Shown in pieces: positions 17,683-25,939 of a stretch of DNA of 64,000 nucleotides. The stretch is from Candidatus Hadersleviella danica (GTDB taxonomy: Bacteria > Chloroflexota > Anaerolineae > Promineifilales > Promineifilaceae): positions 1 through 64,000 of the forward strand of contig JADJSZ010000022.1 of assembly GCA_016711405.1 (NCBI GenBank). Direction: 5' to 3'. The stretch's first letter is position 1. The number at the start of each line of letters is the position of its first letter. The notes beneath the pieces are model-generated. The model had not been told where the DNA came from and ran no database searches. It worked only from the letters and a program-made list of their open reading frames with translations. Position numbers and translations under genes: made by a program.

Positions 17683-18867
17683 ATGAAATACGCACACATT
17701 ATTGGTTGGGGTCGCTATGTTCCCAATCGGGTGATGACCAATGACCAAATGGCGGAGTTGGTGGACACCACCGACGAATGGATTTTTACCCGCACAGGCA
17801 TTCGCCAACGGCACATTGCGGGGGAGCAAGATACCACCGCCACCTTGGCTTTCGAGGCGGCGGCGCGTGCCCTCGCTGTGGCCAATGTCAGCCCATCACA
17901 AGTGGATTTGATTATTGTGGCCACTTCCACGGCCGAATACGCTTTCCCCTCTACCGCCACCCAAGTCCAATCTTACCTTGGGGCCAGCAACGCCGCCGCC
18001 TTTGATTTAAGCGCCGCTTGCACGGGCTTTGTTTACGCCGTTAACATGGCGTGGCAAGCCATTGCCACTGGTTCCGTTAAAAATGTGGTCGTCATTGGGG
18101 CGGAAATGATGTCGCGGGTGATGGATTGGGAGGACAGGCAGACCTGCATTCTGTTTGGCGATGGCGCAGGCGCGGTGGTCATGCAGGGTTCCAGCGTGCC
18201 CGGTGGGGTCATAGCCTCCGCACTCCATGCGGATGGCTCGGGCGGCAATGTGCTGAGTTTGCCGAATGTGTACAAGAACCATGCGGCCATCATGTCGCCG
18301 ACTTATGAGTTAAATGGGGCGGACAAAAATGTGGTGGGGATGCACGGCCGTCAAGTCTTCCGTTTCGCCACCAGCGTCGTCCCCGACAGCATCCGTGAGG
18401 TGGTGGCTAAAGCAAATCTGACAGTGAAGGATGTGGATTTGGTCATTCCGCATCAGGCCAATTCGCGCATTTTAGAATCGGCCGCCAAAAAACTGGGCAT
18501 CCCTGAGGAGAAGTTTTATTCGAATGTGCATCGGGTGGGGAACACCTCGGCCGCTTCCATTCCCATCGCCCTGTGCGAAGCGATTGACGAAGGGCGGATT
18601 AAGCCAAATGACAAAGTGATTTTCATTGGCTTTGGGGGGGGTCTCACATGGGGTTCTACTTTGGTGCGTTGGGGGTCGAAGGCTCCCGATGAACTCAAAT
18701 TGCTGGAGCGGGAGTGGAAGCGGACGCGCTATGTGATGGCTCGCGGCCGTGCCAAACTCCGCCAATGGGGGCGGCAACTCTCCGCCTACTTCACCCCCTC
18801 ACCCAATCCCGATGCCCGGCTGAAGGATGCGGAAAAAGATAAGGATAAGAAGAAGGGGGTGGACTAA
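17683..18867 (+). CDS. fabH: 3-oxoacyl-ACP synthase III with C-terminal extension
   Basis: 394 residues. The KAS III catalytic triad is visible: Cys 113 (DLSAACTGF), His in IPHQANSRIL and Asn in VGNTSAASIP. The N-terminal IIGWGRYVPNRVMTND and WIFTRTGIRQRH are standard. The enzyme condenses acetyl-CoA (or a branched starter) with malonyl-ACP to start fatty acid synthesis. The canonical fold ends at about residue 331 (GGGLTWGSTLVRW); a further 63 residues, very basic at first (EREWKRTRYVMARGRAKLRQ) and highly charged at the end (KDAEKDKDKKKG), have no counterpart in ordinary FabH. Stand-alone gene without other fab genes beside it. Confidence 0.93.
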   Translation: MKYAHIIGWGRYVPNRVMTNDQMAELVDTTDEWIFTRTGIRQRHIAGEQDTTATLAFEAAARALAVANVSPSQVDLIIVATSTAEYAFPSTATQVQSYLGASNAAAFDLSAACTGFVYAVNMAWQAIATGSVKNVVVIGAEMMSRVMDWEDRQTCILFGDGAGAVVMQGSSVPGGVIASALHADGSGGNVLSLPNVYKNHAAIMSPTYELNGADKNVVGMHGRQVFRFATSVVPDSIREVVAKANLTVKDVDLVIPHQANSRILESAAKKLGIPEEKFYSNVHRVGNTSAASIPIALCEAIDEGRIKPNDKVIFIGFGGGLTWGSTLVRWGSKAPDELKLLEREWKRTRYVMARGRAKLRQWGRQLSAYFTPSPNPDARLKDAEKDKDKKKGVD

Positions 18868-18935
18868 GGCAAAGGACAAGATTTGTCCCTTACCCCTTGT
18901 CATTGGCTCACTTGAACCAATACCCCCTTTGCTCA

Positions 18936-19616
18936 TTACTCATTGATTATTCGCACCAGTTGGGCGACGATTTGGGTTTCGTCATATACCCCTTGCAGGT
19001 GGTGGCGTTCGTTGATAATTGTGTGGGGCAGGGTATAGATGGAGTATTTGTGGGCCAATTCGGGAAAGTCGTTTTGCATGACAACCCATAAGCGAATGGC
19101 GGGGCTGAATACGGCCAGATTGGCCAAAAGCGTGCCCATTAAGACCCCCTCTTCATCTTCAGGAGTTGTAAAGAGTTGCACGGCCGCTGTCTTATCCCCC
19201 ATCAAGCGGCTCAGTTGGATGCGCGTTTTGGCCTCTAACGTGCTGGCGCGAAAGGCCACCGCCTGAATGGCTCCAATGAGGGTGTTAATGTGGTGCCACG
19301 CGGGCAAGCCAATGAAGCGGATGCCATAATCCACCTCTTTGCCTTGCGTGTCTAGCCCCATCACGGCCGTGACGGGGTAAAAATCATAATTCGGCTGGCG
19401 CGGCCGATGCTTGAATTCGAGGGTTTGGGGGAACCGCTCCGCCAGTGTATGGGCTAAATCCACCCCGTTTTCTTCGGTACAACTATTTTTTTCCGAAGCC
19501 CAAACCACCAACCGCACCCGTTCGGGCAGGTGGCCAAGGTAGCTATCGAGAATGGCCCATGTTTCGGCCGTGAACGGCCCTTGAAAATCGTTTAGGGTAG
19601 GTGATTGGATAGTCAT
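18936..19616 (-). CDS. thioredoxin-fold protein, disulfide oxidoreductase-like, without CXXC
   Basis: 226 residues with two thioredoxin-like halves, as in archaeal-type protein disulfide oxidoreductase (PDO/glutaredoxin-like). Supporting signs are IRFIGLPAWHHINTLIGAI at the end of half 1, and in half 2 AAVQLFTTPEDEEGVLMGTL, NDFPELAHKYSIYTLPHTII and the cis-Pro before HTIINE. In active family members both halves carry CPxC at the start of a helix. Here the equivalent places read SCTEEN and TPEDEEG, so neither has a CXXC. It is therefore unlikely to be a redox enzyme and may have a binding role. Confidence 0.6.
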   Translation of the reverse strand: MTIQSPTLNDFQGPFTAETWAILDSYLGHLPERVRLVVWASEKNSCTEENGVDLAHTLAERFPQTLEFKHRPRQPNYDFYPVTAVMGLDTQGKEVDYGIRFIGLPAWHHINTLIGAIQAVAFRASTLEAKTRIQLSRLMGDKTAAVQLFTTPEDEEGVLMGTLLANLAVFSPAIRLWVVMQNDFPELAHKYSIYTLPHTIINERHHLQGVYDETQIVAQLVRIINE

Positions 19617-19668
19617 TGGTTATTCGTTATTGGTTATTAGTAGTTGTTCAGGGGCGCGGGGGGGAGAA

Positions 19669-19687
19669 GGGGGGGGGGGGGGGGGGG
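19669..19687. repeat. run of 19 G in a G-rich tract
   Basis: An uninterrupted run of 19 G inside about 70 very G-rich bases (19651-19708). It can form G-quadruplexes on the plus strand. It lies about 120 bases upstream of a large histidine kinase gene whose likely -10 is TATAAT at 19750-19755. Run length is prone to sequencing error. Confidence 0.8.
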
Positions 19688-19805
19688 AAAGGGATGGGGG
19701 GAGGGGGTTGACCTGAATAGTTACAAGTAAGCCCTCTGCCCCTCTCGTGTATAATAAAATCGGCCGTTCATTTTACGCAATTTTGCCCAATCATCCAATT
19801 TCTCA

Positions 19806-22565
19806 ATGTCTGCCCACCCACCACCCTTCCCAACCCAACCCTTGCCCCACGAGCAAACCGAATTGCTACAAGCCTCTTTGCAAAATATCGTGCAACTGTT
19901 GGGTGTGGATGGAGCGACTTGCTTTTTAGACGAAAGCCAAGAGTTGCGCTTGGTGGCTCAACATGGGTTGGGGCATTTAACGGCCGACCAATTCACCACC
20001 TTGCTCGACTGTAACAAGCTCTTGGCCAGCCTCGCCCAGCCCTCCGCCCGCCCCATTTATGTGGTCTGTAGCGGGGCAAGCCCCACCTGCCCCAACTGCA
20101 ATTGCGCCCTCATGGGGTATCAAACAGTCCTGTTCACCCCCATCACCCACCCCGCCGAAGCCCATGCGTGGGTCATGGGAAGCATTGTTCTCTACAGCAA
20201 ACACAACCGCCAATTCACCCCCACCGAAGAGCAAATTGTGGTGATGATGAGCCAGCAGTTGGCTCTGACCTTGGAGCGCGGCCGTTTGTTGGCGGCCGAA
20301 CGCATTGCCCGCGCCCAAGCCGAAGTATTGCGCGAAGTCGGCAATGTTCTTAACAGCAACTTAGAGTTTCCCGCTCTCGTGCAAGCCTTGCTCGAGCAAA
20401 TGGGGCGTGTCATTCCCTTTGATTCGGCCAATTTGGCCATGCTGAGCCACGGCCGTGCCATCGTCGTCGCCTCACGTGGGTATGAAAATTTTGGGCACGA
20501 TGTCAATGGGTTGGAGCTAAGGATAGACCATTTCCCCAACTTGCAAGCGTTGCTCACCCGTGAGACACCACTCTACATTGAAGATACAGCAACCAACGCC
20601 TATTGGCAGAACGATTTAGCCGACGCGACCCATGTTCGGGCGTGGATAGGCGCACCTATTCGGGTAGATGGGCAAGTGGTGGCCATCCTTTCGGCCGATA
20701 AAATAGACCCCCATTTTTACCAACCGATTCATGTCGAAATGATTGCCGCCTTGGCTAACCAAGCCGCGTTGGCACTCCGCAACGCCCAACTTTTTGCCGA
20801 AAGCCAACGCCAAACGGTGCAGATGCACGTTTTGCACCAATTCAGCCGACGGCTGACAGGGTTGATGACGGTGCAAGAGGTTTGCACGGCCGCTTGCCAA
20901 CATGCCTGCGAAGAGTTGGGCTACAACGCGGCGGCCGTCTACACCGCCATCGCCCCCAAAGGGGTGTTGGTGCGCCAAGCGGCCGAGGCCACTAGCGCAT
21001 GGGCGGCCGAATTATTCCCTCCCGACGAAAACCTATTCTTGCGCCGTGCGTTTAGCGAGGGGCAACCCATTTGGCAAGTTTTGCCCACCGAACAATCCCC
21101 TTTGGGTGAATTGGCCATGCCCTTGGTGGTGGGGCACGAAGTTTTAGGCGTTTTCCACGTTAGCAAAGTCTGGATAGATGGGATTGCCCCCAGTGAAATG
21201 GATTTGCTTCACATTATCGCGGGGCAATTGGCCATCGCCCTTGAAAAAACCCGCTTTTTTGAGGAGACCACCCGCCAAGCGCAAGAACTCCGCACCTTGT
21301 TCGACCTTTCGGCCGCGCTCCGCACAGCCCCCTCGGTGAACGATATTCTGAACATTATTGTGCTGGAGAGCATGGGCGCCATGAAGTGTGCGGGGAGCAG
21401 TGTCATGTTGGTGGGGACAGACGGCCGTGACCTGTTTCTGCGGGCTTGTTACCCCGAGAACCCCATCGCCTTGGGCACACGCTACACGTTTGGCCACGGC
21501 ATTGTGGGGCATGTGGCGCAAACGCAACGGCCGTACACCGCCCCCGATATTTTCCGCGACCCGCTCACCCACATCCCCGAACAAGACCGCGTCCGCATCA
21601 ACGCCGCCCGCTCCAGCCTTTCGGTGCCCATCCAAACCCAAGACCAACTTGTCGGTGTTCTCAATGTTTGGTTCACCGAAATACACCAGTTTACCCACGA
21701 AAACGAAGCCCTGTTGGTAGCGATGGCCGAAATTGCGGGCAGTGCCATTCAACGCGCCACCGTGCTGGCCACGCTAGAGGAGCGGGTGGAAGAGCGCACC
21801 CGCGAACTCGAGCAAGCCAATACCCAATTGCAACGGTTGGATGCGCTCAAAACCCGCTTTGTCTCGGAAGTTTCCCACGAATTACGCACGCCCATTGCCA
21901 ATCTCATGCTTTATATTGATTTGTTTAAACGGAGCCAAGGCAAACCCGACCGCCAGCAACGGTATGTGGATGTGCTGGAAAAGCAGGCGGCACGGCTGGG
22001 GGCATTGGTAGACAATGTGCTTTATCTCTCGCGCCTCGATTTGGGTAGGGAAAAGGTGGTGTTAACGGCCGTAGACCTCAACGAAGTCGTTGAAGAAGTG
22101 TTGCAAGCCCAATTTGTACGCGCCGAAGCACTGGGGTTGGAGCTAACCTATGAGGCCAAAAGCCATGCTTTGGCCAGTAACCCGTGGCAAGAGGGCAAAC
22201 GGCCGTTCCAAGTCCTTGGCGAGCGCAACCAACTCGCCCAAATGATTACCCATCTGGTAACGAACGCCCTCAGCTACACCCTTCAGGGATATGTTCATAT
22301 CACCCTGTTTATAGATAGCCCCAAGTTTCTCTGCCTAGAAATAGCAGATAGTGGGGTGGGCATTCCCATTGGCGAGTGGGATGATTTGTTCAAGCGGTTT
22401 TATCGCGGCCGTAATGCGACCGAACTCAATGTGCCCGGCAACGGTTTGGGGCTGGCCATTGCCGATGAAGTGGTCAAAATCCACAACGGCCGTCTCGACC
22501 TAACCAGCGAAGTGGGCGTGGGAACCACCTTTCGCGTCTGGTTACCCCTCATGCGGTTTATGTAA
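19806..22565 (+). CDS. sensor histidine kinase with four GAF domains
   Basis: 919 residues with no membrane segment, so cytosolic. Four GAF-type domains follow in order at about 20-160, 175-330, 345-480 and 500-665, then a coiled coil (EERVEERTRELEQANTQLQR), HisKA with VSEVSHELRTPIANL and HATPase with MITHLVTNALSYTL, DSGVGIPIG and GNGLGLAI. GAF 1 holds a cysteine cluster C88-x6-C95-x2-C98-x-C100 (CSGASPTCPNCNC) that could bind a metal or an Fe-S cluster, suggesting redox or oxygen sensing. No response regulator gene is adjacent. Confidence 0.9.
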   Translation: MSAHPPPFPTQPLPHEQTELLQASLQNIVQLLGVDGATCFLDESQELRLVAQHGLGHLTADQFTTLLDCNKLLASLAQPSARPIYVVCSGASPTCPNCNCALMGYQTVLFTPITHPAEAHAWVMGSIVLYSKHNRQFTPTEEQIVVMMSQQLALTLERGRLLAAERIARAQAEVLREVGNVLNSNLEFPALVQALLEQMGRVIPFDSANLAMLSHGRAIVVASRGYENFGHDVNGLELRIDHFPNLQALLTRETPLYIEDTATNAYWQNDLADATHVRAWIGAPIRVDGQVVAILSADKIDPHFYQPIHVEMIAALANQAALALRNAQLFAESQRQTVQMHVLHQFSRRLTGLMTVQEVCTAACQHACEELGYNAAAVYTAIAPKGVLVRQAAEATSAWAAELFPPDENLFLRRAFSEGQPIWQVLPTEQSPLGELAMPLVVGHEVLGVFHVSKVWIDGIAPSEMDLLHIIAGQLAIALEKTRFFEETTRQAQELRTLFDLSAALRTAPSVNDILNIIVLESMGAMKCAGSSVMLVGTDGRDLFLRACYPENPIALGTRYTFGHGIVGHVAQTQRPYTAPDIFRDPLTHIPEQDRVRINAARSSLSVPIQTQDQLVGVLNVWFTEIHQFTHENEALLVAMAEIAGSAIQRATVLATLEERVEERTRELEQANTQLQRLDALKTRFVSEVSHELRTPIANLMLYIDLFKRSQGKPDRQQRYVDVLEKQAARLGALVDNVLYLSRLDLGREKVVLTAVDLNEVVEEVLQAQFVRAEALGLELTYEAKSHALASNPWQEGKRPFQVLGERNQLAQMITHLVTNALSYTLQGYVHITLFIDSPKFLCLEIADSGVGIPIGEWDDLFKRFYRGRNATELNVPGNGLGLAIADEVVKIHNGRLDLTSEVGVGTTFRVWLPLMRFM

Positions 22566-22567
22566 TT

Positions 22568-22793
22568 GGCCATTTGTCATTTGTCATTTGTCATTGGTCA
22601 TTCCCCGTTCCGCATTCCCCATTCCCCATTCCGCATTCCCCTGATTCCCCTCCTATTCCCCACCGCTGGTGGCATCCCTTTCGGCCGCCGCATAGAATCA
22701 ATGAGCAATAAGCAATGAGCAAAAGTCGTTGGTCAGGGGAGGTAATTCCCAATGACCAATGACAAATGACCAGTAACCAGTAACCAATGACCA
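22568..22793. repeat. three short-repeat families in one gap
   Basis: TTGTCATT x 3 (22573-22600), then CATTCCCCATTCCGC-type heptamers (22598-22660), and at the far end CCAATGACAAATGACCAGTAACC, which is the inverted partner of the first family. The murJ start codon (22787) and its first codons (ATGACCAATGAACAAG) are themselves a unit of this last family. Confidence 0.75.
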
Positions 22794-24346
22794 ATGAACA
22801 AGAGCAAAATCAGCGGGTAATGCGCGCGGCCGTTGTCCTCTCCCTTGCCAATGTCATCCAGCGCGTGCTGGGCATGGGGCGCGAAATCGTCAAGGCCAAT
22901 CTGTTTGGCGCATCGGGAACTCTCAGCGCCTTTACAGTGGCCGCCCTCGTGCCCATGACCCTCTACAACCTGATTGTGGGGGGCGAAATGGTCACCTCCT
23001 CCCTCGTGCCCGTCTTTAGCGATTACGCCAACCCAGCGGGGAGCCGCGAAGATGTGGCCGAGCGGCGGCAGGCGCTATGGGAAGTGTTCAGCATTTTTGT
23101 CAATCTCACGGCCGTTGTCCTGCTGGCCGTCGTCTTGCTGGTGCAACTGTTTGCCCCCCAAGTGGCGTGGCTGGTGGGGGCACGCGATTTCGACGACCCC
23201 GCTCTGTTTGCCCTGACAGTGCAATTGATGCGACTGACCACCCCAGCAGTGCTGTTTTTGAGCGTCTCGAGCATCATCACGGCCGTGCTCTACGCCCTGC
23301 ACCGGTTCACCCTGCCCGCGTTTACCATTGCCATGTTTAATGCGGCCGTCATTGTCATCGCCCTGCTCTGGCCCGAGAACATTGCCAGTTTGGCGTGGGG
23401 GGTGCTGGTGGGGGCCATTTTGCAGGTCGTTTTGCAACTGCCCGCCTTGCGCGATGCCCACTGGCAGTGGCGGCTCGATTGGCGACACCCGGCCGTGCGC
23501 CGCATCATCAAACTCTACACGCCTATTATCGGTGGCCTGCTCATCAACCAAGCTGTCATTTGGATTAGCTATCGGCTGGCCATCCAAACGGGCGACGAAA
23601 GCGTGACCTACATGGTCTACGCCACCACCCTTTACCAATTGCCCCTCGGGTTGGTGGTGATGGGTCTCTCGACCGCCACCTTGCCCACGCTCTCCCAGCA
23701 AGCGCATGGGCAACTGCCCGCCTTCAAGACGACGCTCTCGCAGGGGTTGCGGCTGGTGATTGCCCTCATTTTGCCAGCGGCCGTGGGCATGTTCGTCCTC
23801 GCCAGCCCTATCGTCGCCTTGCTGTTTGAACATGGGCGGTTTGTGGCGGCCGATACAGCCATGACCAGCCGGGTGTTGCAGGTGTATGTATTTGGAATGC
23901 CGTTTGCGGCCGTAGACCAAATGCTCGTCTACGCCTCCTATGCCCGCCAAGATACCTTGCGCCCCGCGCTGGTGGGGGTGGTCAGCATCATCCTCTATCT
24001 CGTCATCGCCTTGGTTTTGCAACCTTATTTGGGCTTACTCAGCCTCATGGCGGCCGATGCGGCCAAGCATGTCGTCCACACCCTGATTATGCTCTGGTTG
24101 CTCCAACGCCACTTGGGCGGGTTGCGCGGGCATGGGGTCAGCAGGGTGGCGGTGCGGTCGTTGGGTGCGGCCGTGGCCACGGGCGGGGCGGCTTACCTCG
24201 TTTTGGGCTGGCTTACGCTGACGGCGACGTTTTGGGGCAGGGTCACGGCCGTGGCTTTGCCCGCCCTTGCGGGTGTGGCCGCCTATGCCGCCTGCGTCTT
24301 TTTGCTGGATATTCAAGAGGCGAAGTCTTTGCGGCGGATTTTTTAG
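22787..24346 (+). CDS. murJ: lipid II flippase MurJ
   Basis: 519 residues with about 14 membrane segments. Family motifs: RAAVVLSLANVIQRVLGMGREIV at the start (SxxTxxSRxxG-type first loop), VPVFSDYAN, and KLYTPIIGGLLINQAVIWI in the middle. MurJ moves the peptidoglycan precursor lipid II across the membrane, which implies a peptidoglycan wall. The start is inside an intergenic repeat, with no Shine-Dalgarno sequence. Downstream, a purine-rich GAGAGGGGAGATAAG stretch follows. Confidence 0.9.
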   Translation: MTNEQEQNQRVMRAAVVLSLANVIQRVLGMGREIVKANLFGASGTLSAFTVAALVPMTLYNLIVGGEMVTSSLVPVFSDYANPAGSREDVAERRQALWEVFSIFVNLTAVVLLAVVLLVQLFAPQVAWLVGARDFDDPALFALTVQLMRLTTPAVLFLSVSSIITAVLYALHRFTLPAFTIAMFNAAVIVIALLWPENIASLAWGVLVGAILQVVLQLPALRDAHWQWRLDWRHPAVRRIIKLYTPIIGGLLINQAVIWISYRLAIQTGDESVTYMVYATTLYQLPLGLVVMGLSTATLPTLSQQAHGQLPAFKTTLSQGLRLVIALILPAAVGMFVLASPIVALLFEHGRFVAADTAMTSRVLQVYVFGMPFAAVDQMLVYASYARQDTLRPALVGVVSIILYLVIALVLQPYLGLLSLMAADAAKHVVHTLIMLWLLQRHLGGLRGHGVSRVAVRSLGAAVATGGAAYLVLGWLTLTATFWGRVTAVALPALAGVAAYAACVFLLDIQEAKSLRRIF

Positions 24347-24440
24347 AGGGGAGAGGGGAGATAAGAGGAGAGAAGAGGAAAGAGAGACGAGAGAAGAGGG
24401 AAGAGGGAGGCTCGAGACCCTTGGCGCCTTTGCGTTAAAT

Positions 24441-24608
24441 TCTATTGAAGGATTGTGGTCATTGTTAAGGTCTTGGTTGCGACTGCATCGGGGCATTTCA
24501 CAAGAGAAGTTGCCGATTTATTTGGGCTTCTTTGAGTTTGTTTATAATTCTCGCAAACGAGGGCAAGCTCTTTGGCCTTCTTTGATTGAAATTTTGGTAG
24601 CTCCTTGA
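24441..24608 (+). pseudogene. IS1595/ISXO2-type transposase, C-terminal remnant
   Basis: The frame SIEGLWSLLRSWLRLHRGIS, then QEKLPIYLGFFEFVYNSRKR and a stop, matches the end of ISXO2-like transposases (N/S-x-EG-x-W/F...HRG-I...FEF-YN-R). About 55 residues are left. The upstream sequence is a TTTGCG-type repeat and purine-rich DNA with no transposase, and no terminal inverted repeats are visible. The transposition event was old or the copy was cut by repeat insertion. Confidence 0.7.
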
Positions 24609-24693
24609 AGCACATCTTGAGCCTTGATGTTTTGTGTGGTTTTGTAGAGGCTGGCCTTGTCCCTCTTCAGGGATAAATATGCCTGCCCTCAAT

Positions 24694-24719
24694 GGGCGAC
24701 CACAAGGGTGCGCCCCTAC
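24694..24719. repeat. dispersed repeat, GTAGGGGCG-type
   Basis: GGGCGACCACAAGGGTGCGC followed by CCCTAC. A second member is at 38748-38772 (GTAGGGGCAACCCTTGTGGT..GCCC), followed by a relative at 38783-38805. This short palindromic repeat is widely dispersed in unrelated bacterial genomes. Confidence 0.7.
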
Positions 24720-24830
24720 CACACCAAACCTCAGAGAACCAATCACCAGTAACAAGTAACCAATAACCAGCAACTTTCTCGGGAACTATTCCCCTGCCCT
24801 TGTCGTTTGGCACAATAGAGGTTGGTTGTA

Positions 24831-24875
24831 GATGAGTTTGTTCGGAAACGCTCTTGGCGTTTCTCGTCGCTCATC
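24831..24875. repeat. hairpin upstream of the DUF4349 gene
   Basis: GATGAG/CTCATC outer stem and GAAACGC/GCGTTTC inner stem. It is followed by CCAGTAACGAATAACCAATAAC repeats that reach to within 20 bases of the next start codon. Confidence 0.5.
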
Positions 24876-24921
24876 TCAACCAGTAACGAATAACCAATAA
24901 CTTCAACAAGGAAGGTGTGAG

Positions 24922-25845
24922 ATGTTAGGTCAAATTTTGCGGAAAATGGGGTGGGTGGCGGCCGTGTTCGCCCTGATGGTGGCGGTGGTGGCTTGTGCGG
25001 CATCATCATCCGAATCACAAATTTATTATGATGAAGCGCCAGTAGAAATGGAGGAGTCTGCGGCCGATATGTCCGTCTCGCGCGAGGGCGAAGCCGCGCC
25101 CGCTTCTGCTCCTGCCATGGAAGTAGCCAACACCGTCTCCCAAAGCACCGAACAACCCATCATTCCTGCCGAGCGGCTCATCATCCGCAATGGCAACTTA
25201 GACATTTTGGTGGCCGACACCGAAGCCACACTCGCCCAAATTAGTGCCGTGGCCGAAGGACTGGAGGGGTGGGTCGTCAGCAGTAGCACCAATGTCTATC
25301 TGACTGCCAAACAAGGCTACATCACCATTCGCGTCCCCGCCACCCAATTTGATGCGGTGATGAACCAAATCAAGGGCATGTCGGTCGAAGTGCGCTCCGA
25401 AAACAGTTCGGGGCAAGATGTAACTGAGGAGTATGTGGATTTGGCTTCGCGCTTGGGGAATTTGGAGGCCACGGCCGCTCGAGTACGCGCCTTCTTGGAT
25501 GAAACCCAAAACGTTGAAGAAGCGTTGGCCGTCAATGTCGAATTGAGCCGTTTAGAGGGCGAGATTGAGGTGATTAAGGGGCGGATGCAATACCTCAGCC
25601 AATCGGCCGCCTTCTCCACCATCAGCGTCAGCATCACCCCCGATATTGTCTCCCAACCCATCGAAGTGTCGGGCTGGCGGCCGCAAGGGGTCTTCCGCGA
25701 AGCAGTTGATGCGCTGATTGAGGCGTTGCAATGGCTGGGAAGCACCCTCATTTGGCTGGCTGTTTACTTTTTGCCCCTCTTCATCGTCATCATCTTGCCC
25801 GCCTACTTCATCGGCCGTCGGGTGTGGCGGTGGATGCGCAAATAA
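24922..25845 (+). CDS. DUF4349 lipoprotein
   Basis: 307 residues. The signal peptide ends in VVAC (Cys 25), predicting a lipoprotein. A Ser/Glu/Ala-rich linker (about 28-80) is followed by the DUF4349 core: RLIIRNGNLDILVADTEATL, EGWVVSSSTNVYL, GYITIRVPATQFDAVM, a coiled coil (VDLASRLGNLEATAARVRAF) and EGEIEVIKGRMQYLSQSAAF. One membrane helix lies near the end (about 272-297) with a basic tail RRVWRWMRK, so the protein is anchored at both ends. AAGGAAGGTGTGAG before the ATG is a good ribosome site. Cell-surface role unknown. Confidence 0.88.
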   Translation: MLGQILRKMGWVAAVFALMVAVVACAASSSESQIYYDEAPVEMEESAADMSVSREGEAAPASAPAMEVANTVSQSTEQPIIPAERLIIRNGNLDILVADTEATLAQISAVAEGLEGWVVSSSTNVYLTAKQGYITIRVPATQFDAVMNQIKGMSVEVRSENSSGQDVTEEYVDLASRLGNLEATAARVRAFLDETQNVEEALAVNVELSRLEGEIEVIKGRMQYLSQSAAFSTISVSITPDIVSQPIEVSGWRPQGVFREAVDALIEALQWLGSTLIWLAVYFLPLFIVIILPAYFIGRRVWRWMRK

Positions 25846-25855
25846 GTGGTCTTGT

Positions 25856-25905
25856 TGGGGCCGGGGGCGTTGCCCCCGGCTACCCAATGATGGGCTTTCA
25901 GCCCA
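25856..25905. repeat. dispersed hairpin GCCGGGGGCGTTGCCCCCGGC
   Basis: A perfect stem GCCGGGGGC/GCCCCCGGC (25860-25880) is followed by TACCCAATGATGGGCTTTCA and GCCCA, a second small hairpin. The combination is a commonly dispersed intergenic repeat. It follows the DUF4349 gene and may also stop transcription. Confidence 0.6.
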
Positions 25906-25939
25906 CTCCATCCACTAATCACTAACCACTGACCACTGC

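Noticed and set aside
24267..24440. N-terminal part of a 113-residue frame ahead of the transposase relic
   Set aside because: It overlaps the end of murJ in another frame and a purine-rich repeat; only the part after 24441 resembles a transposase.
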